34,765 bases of DNA. Origin: Terriglobia bacterium (GTDB lineage Bacteria > Acidobacteriota > Terriglobia > Bryobacterales > Bryobacteraceae). The DNA is taken from contig JAJPJN010000037.1 of assembly GCA_021324185.1 (NCBI GenBank), forward strand, positions 1-34,765, read 5' to 3'. The first letter of the stretch is position 1; every line of letters starts with the position of its first letter. Both the position numbers and the translations under genes were made by a program. This document shows positions 8,335 to 16,361 of this stretch, piece after piece. The notes below the pieces were generated by a model. That model had not been told where the DNA came from. It ran no database searches and saw only the letters and a list, made by a program, of their open reading frames with translations.

Positions 8335-9360
8335 TTACGCCTTCGCCTTAGCCCTGGCCGTCCGGTGTCGGAATCCGAAACCGCCTACTCCAATGAACCC
8401 CAGGAGCAGGAGCGCATACGTGCCCGGTTCAGGAGCGGCCAGAATATCGTTGTACGCCGCCGTTGCCAAAAACGAGTCCGCTTGCGTAGTCGGATGCTCA
8501 TCATCAAAAAACAGATACGTGTTGGGATTACAGCCGGGCGTTTGAATGCATTCGCCGGTCACATTGGAAAACCCGTACGCGCCCGGATTCGCCAGCAGGG
8601 TAAAAAACAACGAACTCACGTCAACTGGTATTACCGTGATGCCCTGCGCTCGCAGGCTGACGATATCCGCGTTCCACTGCGCGTTGAATGCCGCGCTCGC
8701 CGCATTCAGCGACGCTGCAAAAGCCGCCCCCTCCGGTGTATCCCCGAGCGGCGGCAGATCCGGCCACAAAAAATACTTTCCGCCGGCCGCCCCCAACTGC
8801 TGGATTTCCGCCATGACGTTATTGGCCGCCGTTGTCGGGCTGATCCCGCTATGGCCAATGTCATTCGCGCCGCCCCACAAGGTATAAAGCGCATTTGGCA
8901 GTGCGTGCCCACCCGTTGCCGTCAGGTAAGTGTTCACCTCGGTTTGCATGCTTGGAATAGAGACACCTGGATAAACGCTTGTATCTGGAGCTGCCGTATT
9001 CGCGCCGCCCAAAGAAAAATTAGTACCGTTAGTACCCGGAATAAAGGCCGGTGCGGGGTCCGGTAAGCTCATCTTCGCCGCAAGCTGATCGATCCACAGT
9101 CCGCTCGGGCCGGAACCGAATTGAGGATTCGTGAAGTAACCGACCGTCTGGCCCGCAACGGTTCGAGTCGCGTATCCTGGCCCCGGTATATTCAGCCCAT
9201 ACAAGCTTTGCGCTAGATACGAGATGTTACCCGGGTCCGACAAACTGTCTCCAAACGAGACAATTTGATTAAACGTATTGACTGAGATTCCGAAAGCAAT
9301 ACCGCAGGGCGCCGCCAGCGCCGCCACACTAAGAATAAGAGCCTTGAAGCGCATATTCAT
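8335..9360 (-). CDS. SGNH/GDSL-family hydrolase with PEP-CTERM anchor
   Basis: This 341-residue secreted esterase/lipase-type hydrolase shows all GDSL blocks: FGDSLSD (catalytic Ser39), SLGGAN (block II), WGGANDIGHSG (block III, about 162-172) and FFDDEHPT with D286 and H289 completing the triad. The N-terminus MRFKALILSVAALAAPCGIA is a signal peptide. The C-terminus is a PEP-CTERM sorting tail: PEP at 310-312, a hydrophobic helix and RHRTARAKAK. Export and processing by an exosortase are expected from the family; none is in the window. Start is ATG 9360 (or 9354); the frame stays open upstream to 9594, but that part overlaps mtgA antiparallel-free on the same strand and precedes the signal peptide, so it is excluded. 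Confidence 0.88.
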   Translation of the reverse strand: MNMRFKALILSVAALAAPCGIAFGISVNTFNQIVSFGDSLSDPGNISYLAQSLYGLNIPGPGYATRTVAGQTVGYFTNPQFGSGPSGLWIDQLAAKMSLPDPAPAFIPGTNGTNFSLGGANTAAPDTSVYPGVSIPSMQTEVNTYLTATGGHALPNALYTLWGGANDIGHSGISPTTAANNVMAEIQQLGAAGGKYFLWPDLPPLGDTPEGAAFAASLNAASAAFNAQWNADIVSLRAQGITVIPVDVSSLFFTLLANPGAYGFSNVTGECIQTPGCNPNTYLFFDDEHPTTQADSFLATAAYNDILAAPEPGTYALLLLGFIGVGGFGFRHRTARAKAKA

Positions 9361-9404
9361 ATGGATAAGCGCGGCGGCGAATCTACTACATACAAAATAC
9401 AGCC

Positions 9405-10112
9405 CTACCAGTTCATCTGGTCCATCCGCGACAGGATGCGCCTCACGTAAGCCGTCACGCGCCCGGGTTTGCGGCGTAGCGGCGACGGCAAAACCGACGC
9501 TAGCTGCGCCGCCTGCAATCGCGTGAGGTTTTGGGCCGGAATGCCAAAGTAAGCCCGCGCTGCCGCCTCGGCGCCAAAAATTCCGCGCCCCCACTCAATC
9601 ACGTTCAAATACAGCTCGAGAATACGCCGTTTCGAAAGTATCCCTTCGGCGAGGGGAACAATAGAAAACTCGACCGCTTTGCGAATAACCGATCGATTCG
9701 TCGATAGAAACAGGTTGCGCACTAGCTGCTGCGTGATGGTCGAGGCGCCGCGTTCCCGATGTTCCTCCACGTCTTCTGCAATCGCATCGCGTATCTGGTT
9801 CCAGTCGAAGCCGTGGTGTTGATAGAAACGCGCATCTTCCGCCGCAATGACGGCGTGCTGAAGATTAGGCGAGATCCGGTTCAGCGGCACAAACTCATAC
9901 CGTTTCCTGTACGGTTCACCATCGAACCACGAACTCACTCGCCGCTCGATTTGCACCGCAGTAAAAGGCGGATTCACCCAGTGCAGCATCAGCAGCGTGC
10001 CGGCCACGCCCGTATAGAACAGTCCGGCCGCAACCAGCAGGATTAAAACGAAAGAACGAAGAAGCCCGCCTCGCCGGCGAAACCTGCTCGATGCCCTGTG
10101 TTTCCGCGCCAT
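9405..10112 (-). CDS. mtgA: monofunctional peptidoglycan glycosyltransferase
   Basis: A 235-residue GT51 enzyme that polymerises lipid II into glycan strands at the inner membrane, without a transpeptidase domain. A basic N-terminus is followed by a membrane helix (about 19-41). GT51 motifs are clear: IAAEDARFYQHHGFDW (catalytic Glu92), RGASTITQQLVRNLFL, and ELYLNVIEWGRGIFGAEAAA with YFG. Length fits MtgA. Start is ATG 10112, divergent from the secreted-protein gene at 10170; downstream the hydrolase gene begins 44 bp after its stop. Confidence 0.93.
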   Translation of the reverse strand: MARKHRASSRFRRRGGLLRSFVLILLVAAGLFYTGVAGTLLMLHWVNPPFTAVQIERRVSSWFDGEPYRKRYEFVPLNRISPNLQHAVIAAEDARFYQHHGFDWNQIRDAIAEDVEEHRERGASTITQQLVRNLFLSTNRSVIRKAVEFSIVPLAEGILSKRRILELYLNVIEWGRGIFGAEAAARAYFGIPAQNLTRLQAAQLASVLPSPLRRKPGRVTAYVRRILSRMDQMNW

Positions 10113-10169
10113 CGTCTAAGGTAGCAACCGAACAGATATAGTGGTTAGACCTTGAAAGGGGAATATAAA

Positions 10170-11045
10170 ATGCCGCATTTTCGGCTGATACTACTCGTGT
10201 GCGCTGCCTCGGCGTGCGCGGGAAGCTGCGTAGCGCAAGACACATCCAGTCCTGCTGCTCAGGAAATGATTAAGAAGCCGCCGGTTCCACCGGCCTCATT
10301 TAAACCCGCGTGCGCACCGCCAAATTACCCATCGCCGCCTCCCAAGACCCCGCCGGCTATCGATAGCCAATGTGGGCTGCAAGGGTCTGGCGGCGAAGAA
10401 GCCAACCAGAACATGGCCAAGAATAACTTCTGCGCCACCGGAACCCCACTGGATATGACTATCGACGATTTCACCAATCTGCAAACCCAAGTCAATGATG
10501 ATCCGGCCATTCCCTTTGGCAACGGATCGCAGAACGGCCGTCCCAAAGGGCCCGCTACCGACCGCGCGCCGCTCCAGGCACTGGGGGAGGGAAAGCTTGT
10601 CAGGATGCAGGCTTTTCTCGTGCTTGCTAAACCGGAAGGCATAGAAAGCGTCAACTGCGGCACTGCCGTTTCAGACACGCCCGCATTTCACGACATTCAC
10701 ATCGAGTTCGTTAGCGGCCCTGACGTAACCGATGAATGTAGCGGCGTGGTCGGCGAAATGATCCCGCATCACCGGCCTGATTCATGGACGGCCGATAACG
10801 TTCACAGAGTTCTTGTTGCCAAGCTCCCCGTACGTGTCACCGGACAGCTTTTCTTTGATTCCAGCCATTTCCCCTGTCACAATGGTTCGCCTGTAGGAGA
10901 CAATCCCAAACGAGCCTCACTGTGGGAAATCCATCCCATCTATCAGTTCGAAGTCTGCCCCACCGGGGACTGCAGCACGGGAACCGGCTGGCAACCACTC
11001 GATCAGTGGGTAAGCAGCAACCAACACAAAAACGGAAAGAAGTAA
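10170..11045 (+). CDS. secreted protein of unknown function
   Basis: A 291-residue protein starting at ATG 10170 with a good ribosome site (AAGGGGA, 7 nt spacing); a TTG at 10152 is also open but precedes that site. The N-terminus (MPHFRLILLVCAASACAGSC) is a signal peptide, cleaved probably near CVAQ. A Pro-rich linker follows (PPNYPSPPPKTPP), then a domain with eight or more cysteines, HDIHIEF, GEMIPHHRPDSW, FFDSSHFPCHNG and ASLWEIHPIYQFEVC. The paired Cys and His residues suggest disulfides or metal binding outside the cytoplasm. I do not recognise the family. It stands alone between divergent mtgA and the convergent toxin remnant. Confidence 0.8.
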   Translation: MPHFRLILLVCAASACAGSCVAQDTSSPAAQEMIKKPPVPPASFKPACAPPNYPSPPPKTPPAIDSQCGLQGSGGEEANQNMAKNNFCATGTPLDMTIDDFTNLQTQVNDDPAIPFGNGSQNGRPKGPATDRAPLQALGEGKLVRMQAFLVLAKPEGIESVNCGTAVSDTPAFHDIHIEFVSGPDVTDECSGVVGEMIPHHRPDSWTADNVHRVLVAKLPVRVTGQLFFDSSHFPCHNGSPVGDNPKRASLWEIHPIYQFEVCPTGDCSTGTGWQPLDQWVSSNQHKNGKK

Positions 11046-11057
11046 AGTCTTCTGAGT

Positions 11058-11317
11058 CTAGTTATAGACCTCCCGGCGGTGCGCAACCCGCGTCACGCTC
11101 ACGATCCTCGCGGCATCGTCGATGTGTATACGACGCGCCAGTGACCGACCCCGACGCGCCAATGGTCTTTGTAGCCCTTCAGCTCCTTGCATCCTGTGGG
11201 CCGTGGAGTTTCAGCCAGAGCCTCAATCTTGGCCATAACGCGCGATAGCGCACCATCCGGCAATGCTTCGAGTTCCTTACGCGCGGACGGCTTTACCTCG
11301 ACTGTATAGCTAGCCAT
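11058..11317 (-). pseudogene. RelE/ParE-type toxin with a 1-nt frameshift
   Basis: The first frame reads ASYTVEVKPSARKELEALPD ... GCKELKGYKDHWRVGVGHWRVVYT, a standard RelE/ParE toxin core, then enters a wrong frame and stops at 11099 (STMPRGS). In the neighbouring frame, starting at about 11124, the normal family ending follows at once: IDDAARIVSVTRVAHRREVYN, stop TAG at 11058-11060. The whole span is 260 nt, one short of an 87-codon gene, which is what one deleted base gives. The lost part holds the C-terminal strand and the basic HRREVY motif, so the toxin is probably inactive. A sequencing error at this point is the main alternative. ATG 11317 overlaps the antitoxin stop by 8 nt. Confidence 0.82.
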
Positions 11318-11501
11318 GCAGGCGACCGGGTTTTACGAGGACCGCTTTAATCTTTTCGATCGGTATTCCCTTTTCCTTGCGGCGCGATTCCGAAATCAGC
11401 CCGTCCCAAAAATCCTCCAGTACCGCGCCGTATTTTTTCAGATCGATTTGAACGGCGACCTTTCGGCCCTTCTCATCGGTGACAAACTGGATACCGATCA
11501 T
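11310..11501 (-). CDS. antitoxin partner of the RelE/ParE-type gene
   Basis: A 63-residue protein beginning MIGIQFVTDEKGRKVAVQID, followed by LKKYGAVLEDFWDGLISESR and a Lys-rich tail. Small beta-strand/helix proteins of this type (VTDExGRKxAVxI) precede RelE/ParE toxins. ATG 11501 has AAGGA about 10 nt upstream. The frame stays open to a GTG at 11582, which would add 27 residues of low-complexity charged sequence; I prefer the shorter form because it matches the family start. Its 3' end overlaps the toxin start by 8 nt, the usual antitoxin-first coupling. With the toxin broken it may be a relic or an orphan regulator. Confidence 0.72.
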   Translation of the reverse strand: MIGIQFVTDEKGRKVAVQIDLKKYGAVLEDFWDGLISESRRKEKGIPIEKIKAVLVKPGRLHG

Positions 11502-11608
11502 AGGGCCATTATCCTTCAGGCTGGCCAGCGTAGTTTCCTGCTTCTTGGCTTCCTGCCCGCTCTTTGGGGCCGGGCTTTCCACCCCGCCGCCGCCTTTCCA
11601 GCCGGCAC

Positions 11609-12676
11609 CTAATGCCTGCTTCGGGCTTCCCGTTGTTGTGGGGTCAGCTTTTCAGCCCGCCCCCGCCTCGGTCTCCCCGTGGACCCACGCACAATCAGAT
11701 CGCCCTTGATCACCGTCGTATTCTCCGGCATCTCCCCGCGTAACAGCGCCAGCAACTGCTGCATCGCTCGCCGCCCGATCTCTTTCTTCGGCTGGCGAAC
11801 TGTAGTCAACGGCGGCCTCAATTGGCTCGCGAAGAACAAGTCGTCGAAACCCACAATCGATAAATCGTGCGGGATCCGAAGCCCCTCCGCCTCCGCATGT
11901 TCCATCACCCCAAGTGCCGACATGTCGTTGTAGCAAAAAATCGCGGTTGGTTGCCTGTCCCGTGCCGCCGGCGCACCCATCAGTCTCGCCGCTGCGGCTT
12001 TCGCCCCCGCCGGTTTGCCATCCCCGCGCGCGACCAATTCCTCGGAAAAAGGCAGTCCCGCTTGGCTCAACGCTTTTTTATATCCCTTCAGCCGCTCGGC
12101 ATCGGATTCCAGCCCCAGACGATCCCCGATATACGCAATGCGGTTATGTCCAAGCTGGATCAGATGCTTCGTTGCCTGATACCCGCCATCTACGTTATCT
12201 ATCGTGACCGTATGCGCGAACGTGCCCGGCGATTGATTGTTCAGCAGCACAATAGGAATCTTCATTTCGCCCAGCAACGGCATATAAAGCGAGCCCACTC
12301 GCGAGGAAGCAACCAGAATCCCGTCCACCCGCCGCTCCTGAAACGAGCGCACAACCGCCAGTTCCCGGTCCGGATCGGCCTGCGATGTCGCCAGAATCAC
12401 CGAGTAGCCGCTCTGGTTCGCGGTTTCCTCGATCCCCTGTACCACCTCGCCATTGAAGGGGTCCGCAATCGAGGTAACCACCACCCCGATGGTCTGCGTT
12501 TTTCGGGTAACCAGGCTGCGCGCAACAGCACTCGCCGAATAGCCGTGCTCGCAGGCAATTTGTTGAATTCGCCGCGCCGTTCGCTCCGGAATGAGCGGGC
12601 TGTTTCTCAACGCGCGCGAAACGGTCGAATGCGAAACTCCTGCCAGGCGCGCGATGTCCTTAATCGAAACGGGCAT
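11609..12676 (-). CDS. LacI-family transcriptional regulator
   Basis: A 355-residue regulator. Residues 3-50 are the LacI helix-turn-helix (VSIKDIARLAGVSHSTVSRA, then ALRNSPLIPERTARRIQ). Residues about 60-330 are the periplasmic-binding-like sensor (TIGVVVTSIADPFNGEVVQG, TIDNVDGGYQATKHLIQLGH, ICPHD-type block IPHDLSIVGFDDLFFASQLR, LTTVRQP). The C-terminal tail is basic (GRPRRGRAEK). It follows the DUF4175 gene by 22 bp with no U-tract terminator between, so it may be transcribed with that operon, but the functional link is unclear. The effector is probably a sugar or similar small molecule by family; the target genes cannot be told from here. Confidence 0.9.
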   Translation of the reverse strand: MPVSIKDIARLAGVSHSTVSRALRNSPLIPERTARRIQQIACEHGYSASAVARSLVTRKTQTIGVVVTSIADPFNGEVVQGIEETANQSGYSVILATSQADPDRELAVVRSFQERRVDGILVASSRVGSLYMPLLGEMKIPIVLLNNQSPGTFAHTVTIDNVDGGYQATKHLIQLGHNRIAYIGDRLGLESDAERLKGYKKALSQAGLPFSEELVARGDGKPAGAKAAAARLMGAPAARDRQPTAIFCYNDMSALGVMEHAEAEGLRIPHDLSIVGFDDLFFASQLRPPLTTVRQPKKEIGRRAMQQLLALLRGEMPENTTVIKGDLIVRGSTGRPRRGRAEKLTPQQREARSRH

Positions 12677-12690
12677 GGCTCAGGCAGACG

Positions 12691-12709
12691 GCCAGCCTCT
12701 ATGGCTGGC
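12691..12709 (-). other. GC-rich hairpin spanning the DUF4175 stop codon
   Basis: GCCAGCC-TCTAT-GGCTGGC, a perfect 7-bp stem with a 5-nt loop, covers the TAG of the DUF4175 gene (12699-12701) and the gap before the LacI-type gene. No T-run follows in the leftward direction, so it is not a standard intrinsic terminator; it could protect the 3' end or reduce read-through. Confidence 0.4.
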
Positions 12710-15700
12710 TCAGCTTCTTGAAATACTCCGACACCGCGTCCCGATACTTCTCCGGCGTATTTTCCGTTGCTCCCGTGCGTGCTCCTTGCGCTTGCCCGCC
12801 GGTAATCCGTTTGTTCAGCTCCACCTCTAAACGTTCCAGGCTGGCGGCCGCATCATTCCGGATGCGCTCGTCGAGCAGACCCGCCTGCGCGCCCGTCAAA
12901 TGATGCAGATTCCAGATCGCGCCATCAATGTATCCGCCCAGCGCGCGATCGCGTGGATCAATCTGCGTACGCAGCCAGTTCAGTTGGCCGATCGCCTGTT
13001 GCACGCCTCTACGATCCAGTTGATCGCCAGGACCGCCAAGCGGATTCCAGCCGCCGTTCGCGCTCTGTTGCCCGCCGTTCTGTTGTCCCTGTTGCGCCTG
13101 TTGTCCCCGCTGCCCGGGCTGGCCTGGTTGCCCCTGCTGGCTGGCATCGCCGCGCTGCAATTGCTCGGATTGCCTCTGCAACTGCTCGCGTAAATCGCGC
13201 AATTGCGACAGCGCCTCCAGCGCCTTGTCATTCTGGCCCGGTTTACCGGCGGGATTGCCGTTCTTCAGAGCATCCTGCAAGTTCCGCAGCTCCCGGCTGA
13301 GCTGATCGAGCCCGGCCGTTACGTTGTCTTCCATGCCGACGTTCCGGTCGCCATACCCTTGCCGTAGCCATTCGGCATCTTTTTGCATTCGCAGCGCCAG
13401 CTCTTTTTGCTCGGCATCGGAAAGCGCCTTGCGCATCTTTGAGGACGCATCGGGCTGCGTGCCCGCCATCGCCTCGGCCTGCTGCTGCATCTGCTTCTCT
13501 AATTGCTGCAGCTCTTCACCCAGTCTTTCCTTTTCCACTGCGAGCGCCTTTTCCTGCTCCGTCGCTGAACGCACCGGCTGCTGGAACTGCCAGTTGCGGC
13601 GGCGGAATCCGTAGCCATAGCGCGAGCTGTTCGGATCGTTCATCTCCGGCATGTCTTCAGCGCCGCCAGTATTTGCCTGCTGCTCGTACCCGTTGCGATT
13701 CCGGAACCCCTGTGAGCCATTGCTGTACATCTGCTTCATGCGTTCGGCAATCTCGCGTTGCGCATTGGCAATATCCTGCGCGCGTTTTGCCATATCCGAA
13801 ACGGACGTGCCCGCCTGCTGGTGCAGCATGTTGCGCAGCATCTCTTCGGCCTGCTGCAAATCCGTGGCGGCCCGCTGCTCGGCAGTGGCATCATGCTCGC
13901 TGACCGCTTTGCGCATCTCCTCTTCAGCGCGTTGCAGCGCCTGGCTGGCGCGCTGCATGGCCTCTGCAGTCTGTCGGTCCCGTTGCGCATCCTGCTGCGT
14001 TCTCCCGTTCGCCGCCCGGCTGTTCGACCGCGAACTCTGCGGCGATGCCTGCGAGTTCAGTTGCGCCGATTGCGAAGAAGATGACGACGAGGAAGAGGAC
14101 GAACTCGACCGGCCGTTCTGCTCTTGACTGTTCTGCTGCTGCCCTTGCGAATTCTGTGCCATTTGCTGCATCTGTTGCCGCAGTTCTTCCGCTTCCCGCC
14201 GCAACTGTTCCTGTTGCCACCGCTGCTCAAATGCTTGCTGCGTCTGGTTCTGCGCTGCTAACTCCTGTTGCCTGCGCGCCAGCATCTCGAGCTTCTGAAA
14301 TGCTTCATCCAGCGCCTTCTGCTGATCGTTGCCCCCGCCCGAATCGGCCGATTGGCCGGTTTCGTACTGATTCTTGCTCGTGTCCAGCTCCAGATCGAAC
14401 ATCCGCGCCAGGTCGCGTTGCGCGCCCATGCCGCCTCCGCCCCCGCCGTTCTGCTGCCCGAATGCTACCTGGATGTCGCGGAACAATGATTCCGCTCTCA
14501 GTAGCGATTGCAATGCCTTTTCTTCAGTAGGCAAGGCATCGTGCCACTTGCCCGGCTTCAGTTGTCCCGCCGCGTCATTCATCTGCCCGGACGCCTGTGT
14601 CATCAGCTTCGAAAATTGCTCGAACTGCGATCCCGCCGAAGAAAGCTCACGGCTGCCCATTCGGTCTGCCAGCGTCTTGGCCTGCTCGCTTAGTTTCCCT
14701 TCGGCTTCTGAAAGGAAGCGCGCATTTTCAGCCGCCGATGCGTGTGTCGCTCCCATCATGCCGGGGAAAGATGCATTCCCATTCAATTGATTAAACGTAG
14801 CCGCGATGATCTGTTTCTGGCGCTCGGAGATGTTGTTGTCCTGCTGCCCCATTCCTCCGCCGCCACCCCCGCCCATCTGCTGCGTCTGGCTGAATTTCAA
14901 GTCGAACGGCTCGGCCGTGGCAAACAGGATTTCGCTCCGTGCGGTCTTCGTGGCATCGCGAGCCGTCGCGTAAAAACTCACTACGTCGCCCGGAACCACT
15001 TTGAAATTCTCAAAGTAAAGCGTGTGGCTTCCTTGCGCCTCCTTCACGCCCTTCTGTTTCAGTAACGGCACACTCTGTTCCTGGCCGCCATTCACCGAAT
15101 AATGCAACTGCAGATCTTCCAGGCCAAAATCGTCCGCGGCCTCTACGCTCACCGGCACTTCTTCAATCGGACTGACATGCGCATCGTGTCCGGGGCGCGA
15201 GATCTTCACCGTCGGAGGCTCGTCTTTCTTTGCCTCAATAAAATAGTCGTCGCTGATGCGCACCGCCTCGCCGCCGTCCAGCGCCGCAATGTGATACGAC
15301 CCGTCTTTTTGCACCTTGACGTGCGCCGTCAGCCAGCCGTTATTTCCCGCCGCCAGCGATGATTTCGTCCCGTCATCGACCAATAGCTCTCCGTGCTCCA
15401 AAGGCCGGTCGGTAAGAATCGAGATGTCCGCCTCCGTCCCTTCCACCGCTCGAATGTCGCCGCCTGGGTCCTGCACTTCGTCTCGCAATCCCAATCCCGC
15501 AGGATAATGCAGCGCCACCTTCACGCGCTTCACTGCGGGCAAATCCTTCACGTTGATCTTGAAGTGCTTCGATTGCGCCGAATCCGCTTGGACGTAATAC
15601 TCGACCGGCTCTGAGAGCCCCGCAAATAGAAACTGATATCCGCTGCCATCTTGCTTGGGCTGCATAGCGGTTTCATCCCACTTCAGCGCCGAACCGTACT

Positions 15701-16361
15701 TGGCGAAAAGCTTCACGCTGTGCGCCGAAAATCCAAGCAATTGCGCCGTAATGCGCTCGTCCGACCTGCGCCGGATGGTTGCATCTCCCGGCTTAACGGA
15801 AATGTCGTACAAAGGCCGCTTCTCAGCACTCGCGCTGCCCGTCCACAACAGTGAGGCGCCATAGCCCCAATAGCCCGGACCGGCAACAATGAGCCAGATC
15901 AAAACCGCTGCCGCAACCGCCCCCGACCCCGCAAACGCAATCAGCCTGCGCGCCGGGCTCAGCCGCTCCGGTTCGTTCTCGCGTGCAAGCCGCAGCGCAT
16001 CTTCGGCCACCAGCTCCGTAAATGGATTCGATGGATCAGGCCGCTCCGTCACCGTCAGCAGCCGCTGCTTGAACTCCGGTACCTGTTGTTCAGCCAGGCG
16101 TGTAATGCGCCGCCGGTTCAATCGCAACAAGGGCAACGCCAGCGCGAACGAGACCGCAACAGCCAGCACAACAAACAGGACAATGCGCAACGGCAACACC
16201 ACCCCCTGCGCGAACTCGTAGCGGTTGCTGATCCAGACCAGCACCACCGTGAGTAGCAACGCAAGCCCCGCCACGCAGGCCGCCCCGCGTGAGGCCGCAA
16301 AAAGCCGTAGCCGCAATTCCAGGCGTCGCAAATACGCATTTAGTTGCTCGAGCGCCGTCAT
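12699..16361 (-). CDS. DUF4175-family membrane protein with long Gln-rich region
   Basis: A 1220-residue protein beginning MTALEQLNAYLRRLELRLRL. Two or three membrane helices lie in the first ~170 residues (GLALLLTVVLVWI, PLRIVLFVVLAVAVSFALAL, VAAAVLIWLIVAGPGYWGYG). Next come beta-rich extracytoplasmic domains with PLYDISVKPGDATIRRRSDE and PTVKISRPGHDAHVSPIEEV. From about residue 490 it is low complexity: two glycine runs, long Gln/Glu/Arg helices, a run of 12 serines near residue 755, and repeats such as QPGQPGQRGQQAQQ. The start ATG 16361 forms an ATGA overlap with the upstream BatA/vWA stop; an open extension to 16460 is rejected. It is the last structural gene of the MoxR operon and probably a large periplasm-facing component. 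Function is not established. Confidence 0.85.
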   Translation of the reverse strand: MTALEQLNAYLRRLELRLRLFAASRGAACVAGLALLLTVVLVWISNRYEFAQGVVLPLRIVLFVVLAVAVSFALALPLLRLNRRRITRLAEQQVPEFKQRLLTVTERPDPSNPFTELVAEDALRLARENEPERLSPARRLIAFAGSGAVAAAVLIWLIVAGPGYWGYGASLLWTGSASAEKRPLYDISVKPGDATIRRRSDERITAQLLGFSAHSVKLFAKYGSALKWDETAMQPKQDGSGYQFLFAGLSEPVEYYVQADSAQSKHFKINVKDLPAVKRVKVALHYPAGLGLRDEVQDPGGDIRAVEGTEADISILTDRPLEHGELLVDDGTKSSLAAGNNGWLTAHVKVQKDGSYHIAALDGGEAVRISDDYFIEAKKDEPPTVKISRPGHDAHVSPIEEVPVSVEAADDFGLEDLQLHYSVNGGQEQSVPLLKQKGVKEAQGSHTLYFENFKVVPGDVVSFYATARDATKTARSEILFATAEPFDLKFSQTQQMGGGGGGGMGQQDNNISERQKQIIAATFNQLNGNASFPGMMGATHASAAENARFLSEAEGKLSEQAKTLADRMGSRELSSAGSQFEQFSKLMTQASGQMNDAAGQLKPGKWHDALPTEEKALQSLLRAESLFRDIQVAFGQQNGGGGGGMGAQRDLARMFDLELDTSKNQYETGQSADSGGGNDQQKALDEAFQKLEMLARRQQELAAQNQTQQAFEQRWQQEQLRREAEELRQQMQQMAQNSQGQQQNSQEQNGRSSSSSSSSSSSSQSAQLNSQASPQSSRSNSRAANGRTQQDAQRDRQTAEAMQRASQALQRAEEEMRKAVSEHDATAEQRAATDLQQAEEMLRNMLHQQAGTSVSDMAKRAQDIANAQREIAERMKQMYSNGSQGFRNRNGYEQQANTGGAEDMPEMNDPNSSRYGYGFRRRNWQFQQPVRSATEQEKALAVEKERLGEELQQLEKQMQQQAEAMAGTQPDASSKMRKALSDAEQKELALRMQKDAEWLRQGYGDRNVGMEDNVTAGLDQLSRELRNLQDALKNGNPAGKPGQNDKALEALSQLRDLREQLQRQSEQLQRGDASQQGQPGQPGQRGQQAQQGQQNGGQQSANGGWNPLGGPGDQLDRRGVQQAIGQLNWLRTQIDPRDRALGGYIDGAIWNLHHLTGAQAGLLDERIRNDAAASLERLEVELNKRITGGQAQGARTGATENTPEKYRDAVSEYFKKLSQP

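Noticed and set aside
9361-9594. N-terminal extension of the GDSL hydrolase frame up to 9594
   Set aside because: It overlaps the same-strand mtgA gene out of frame, and the true signal peptide begins at 9360/9354.
14061-14110. Possible simple-sequence repeat (serine run)
   Set aside because: Codons for the serines are mixed, so it is not a DNA-level microsatellite.
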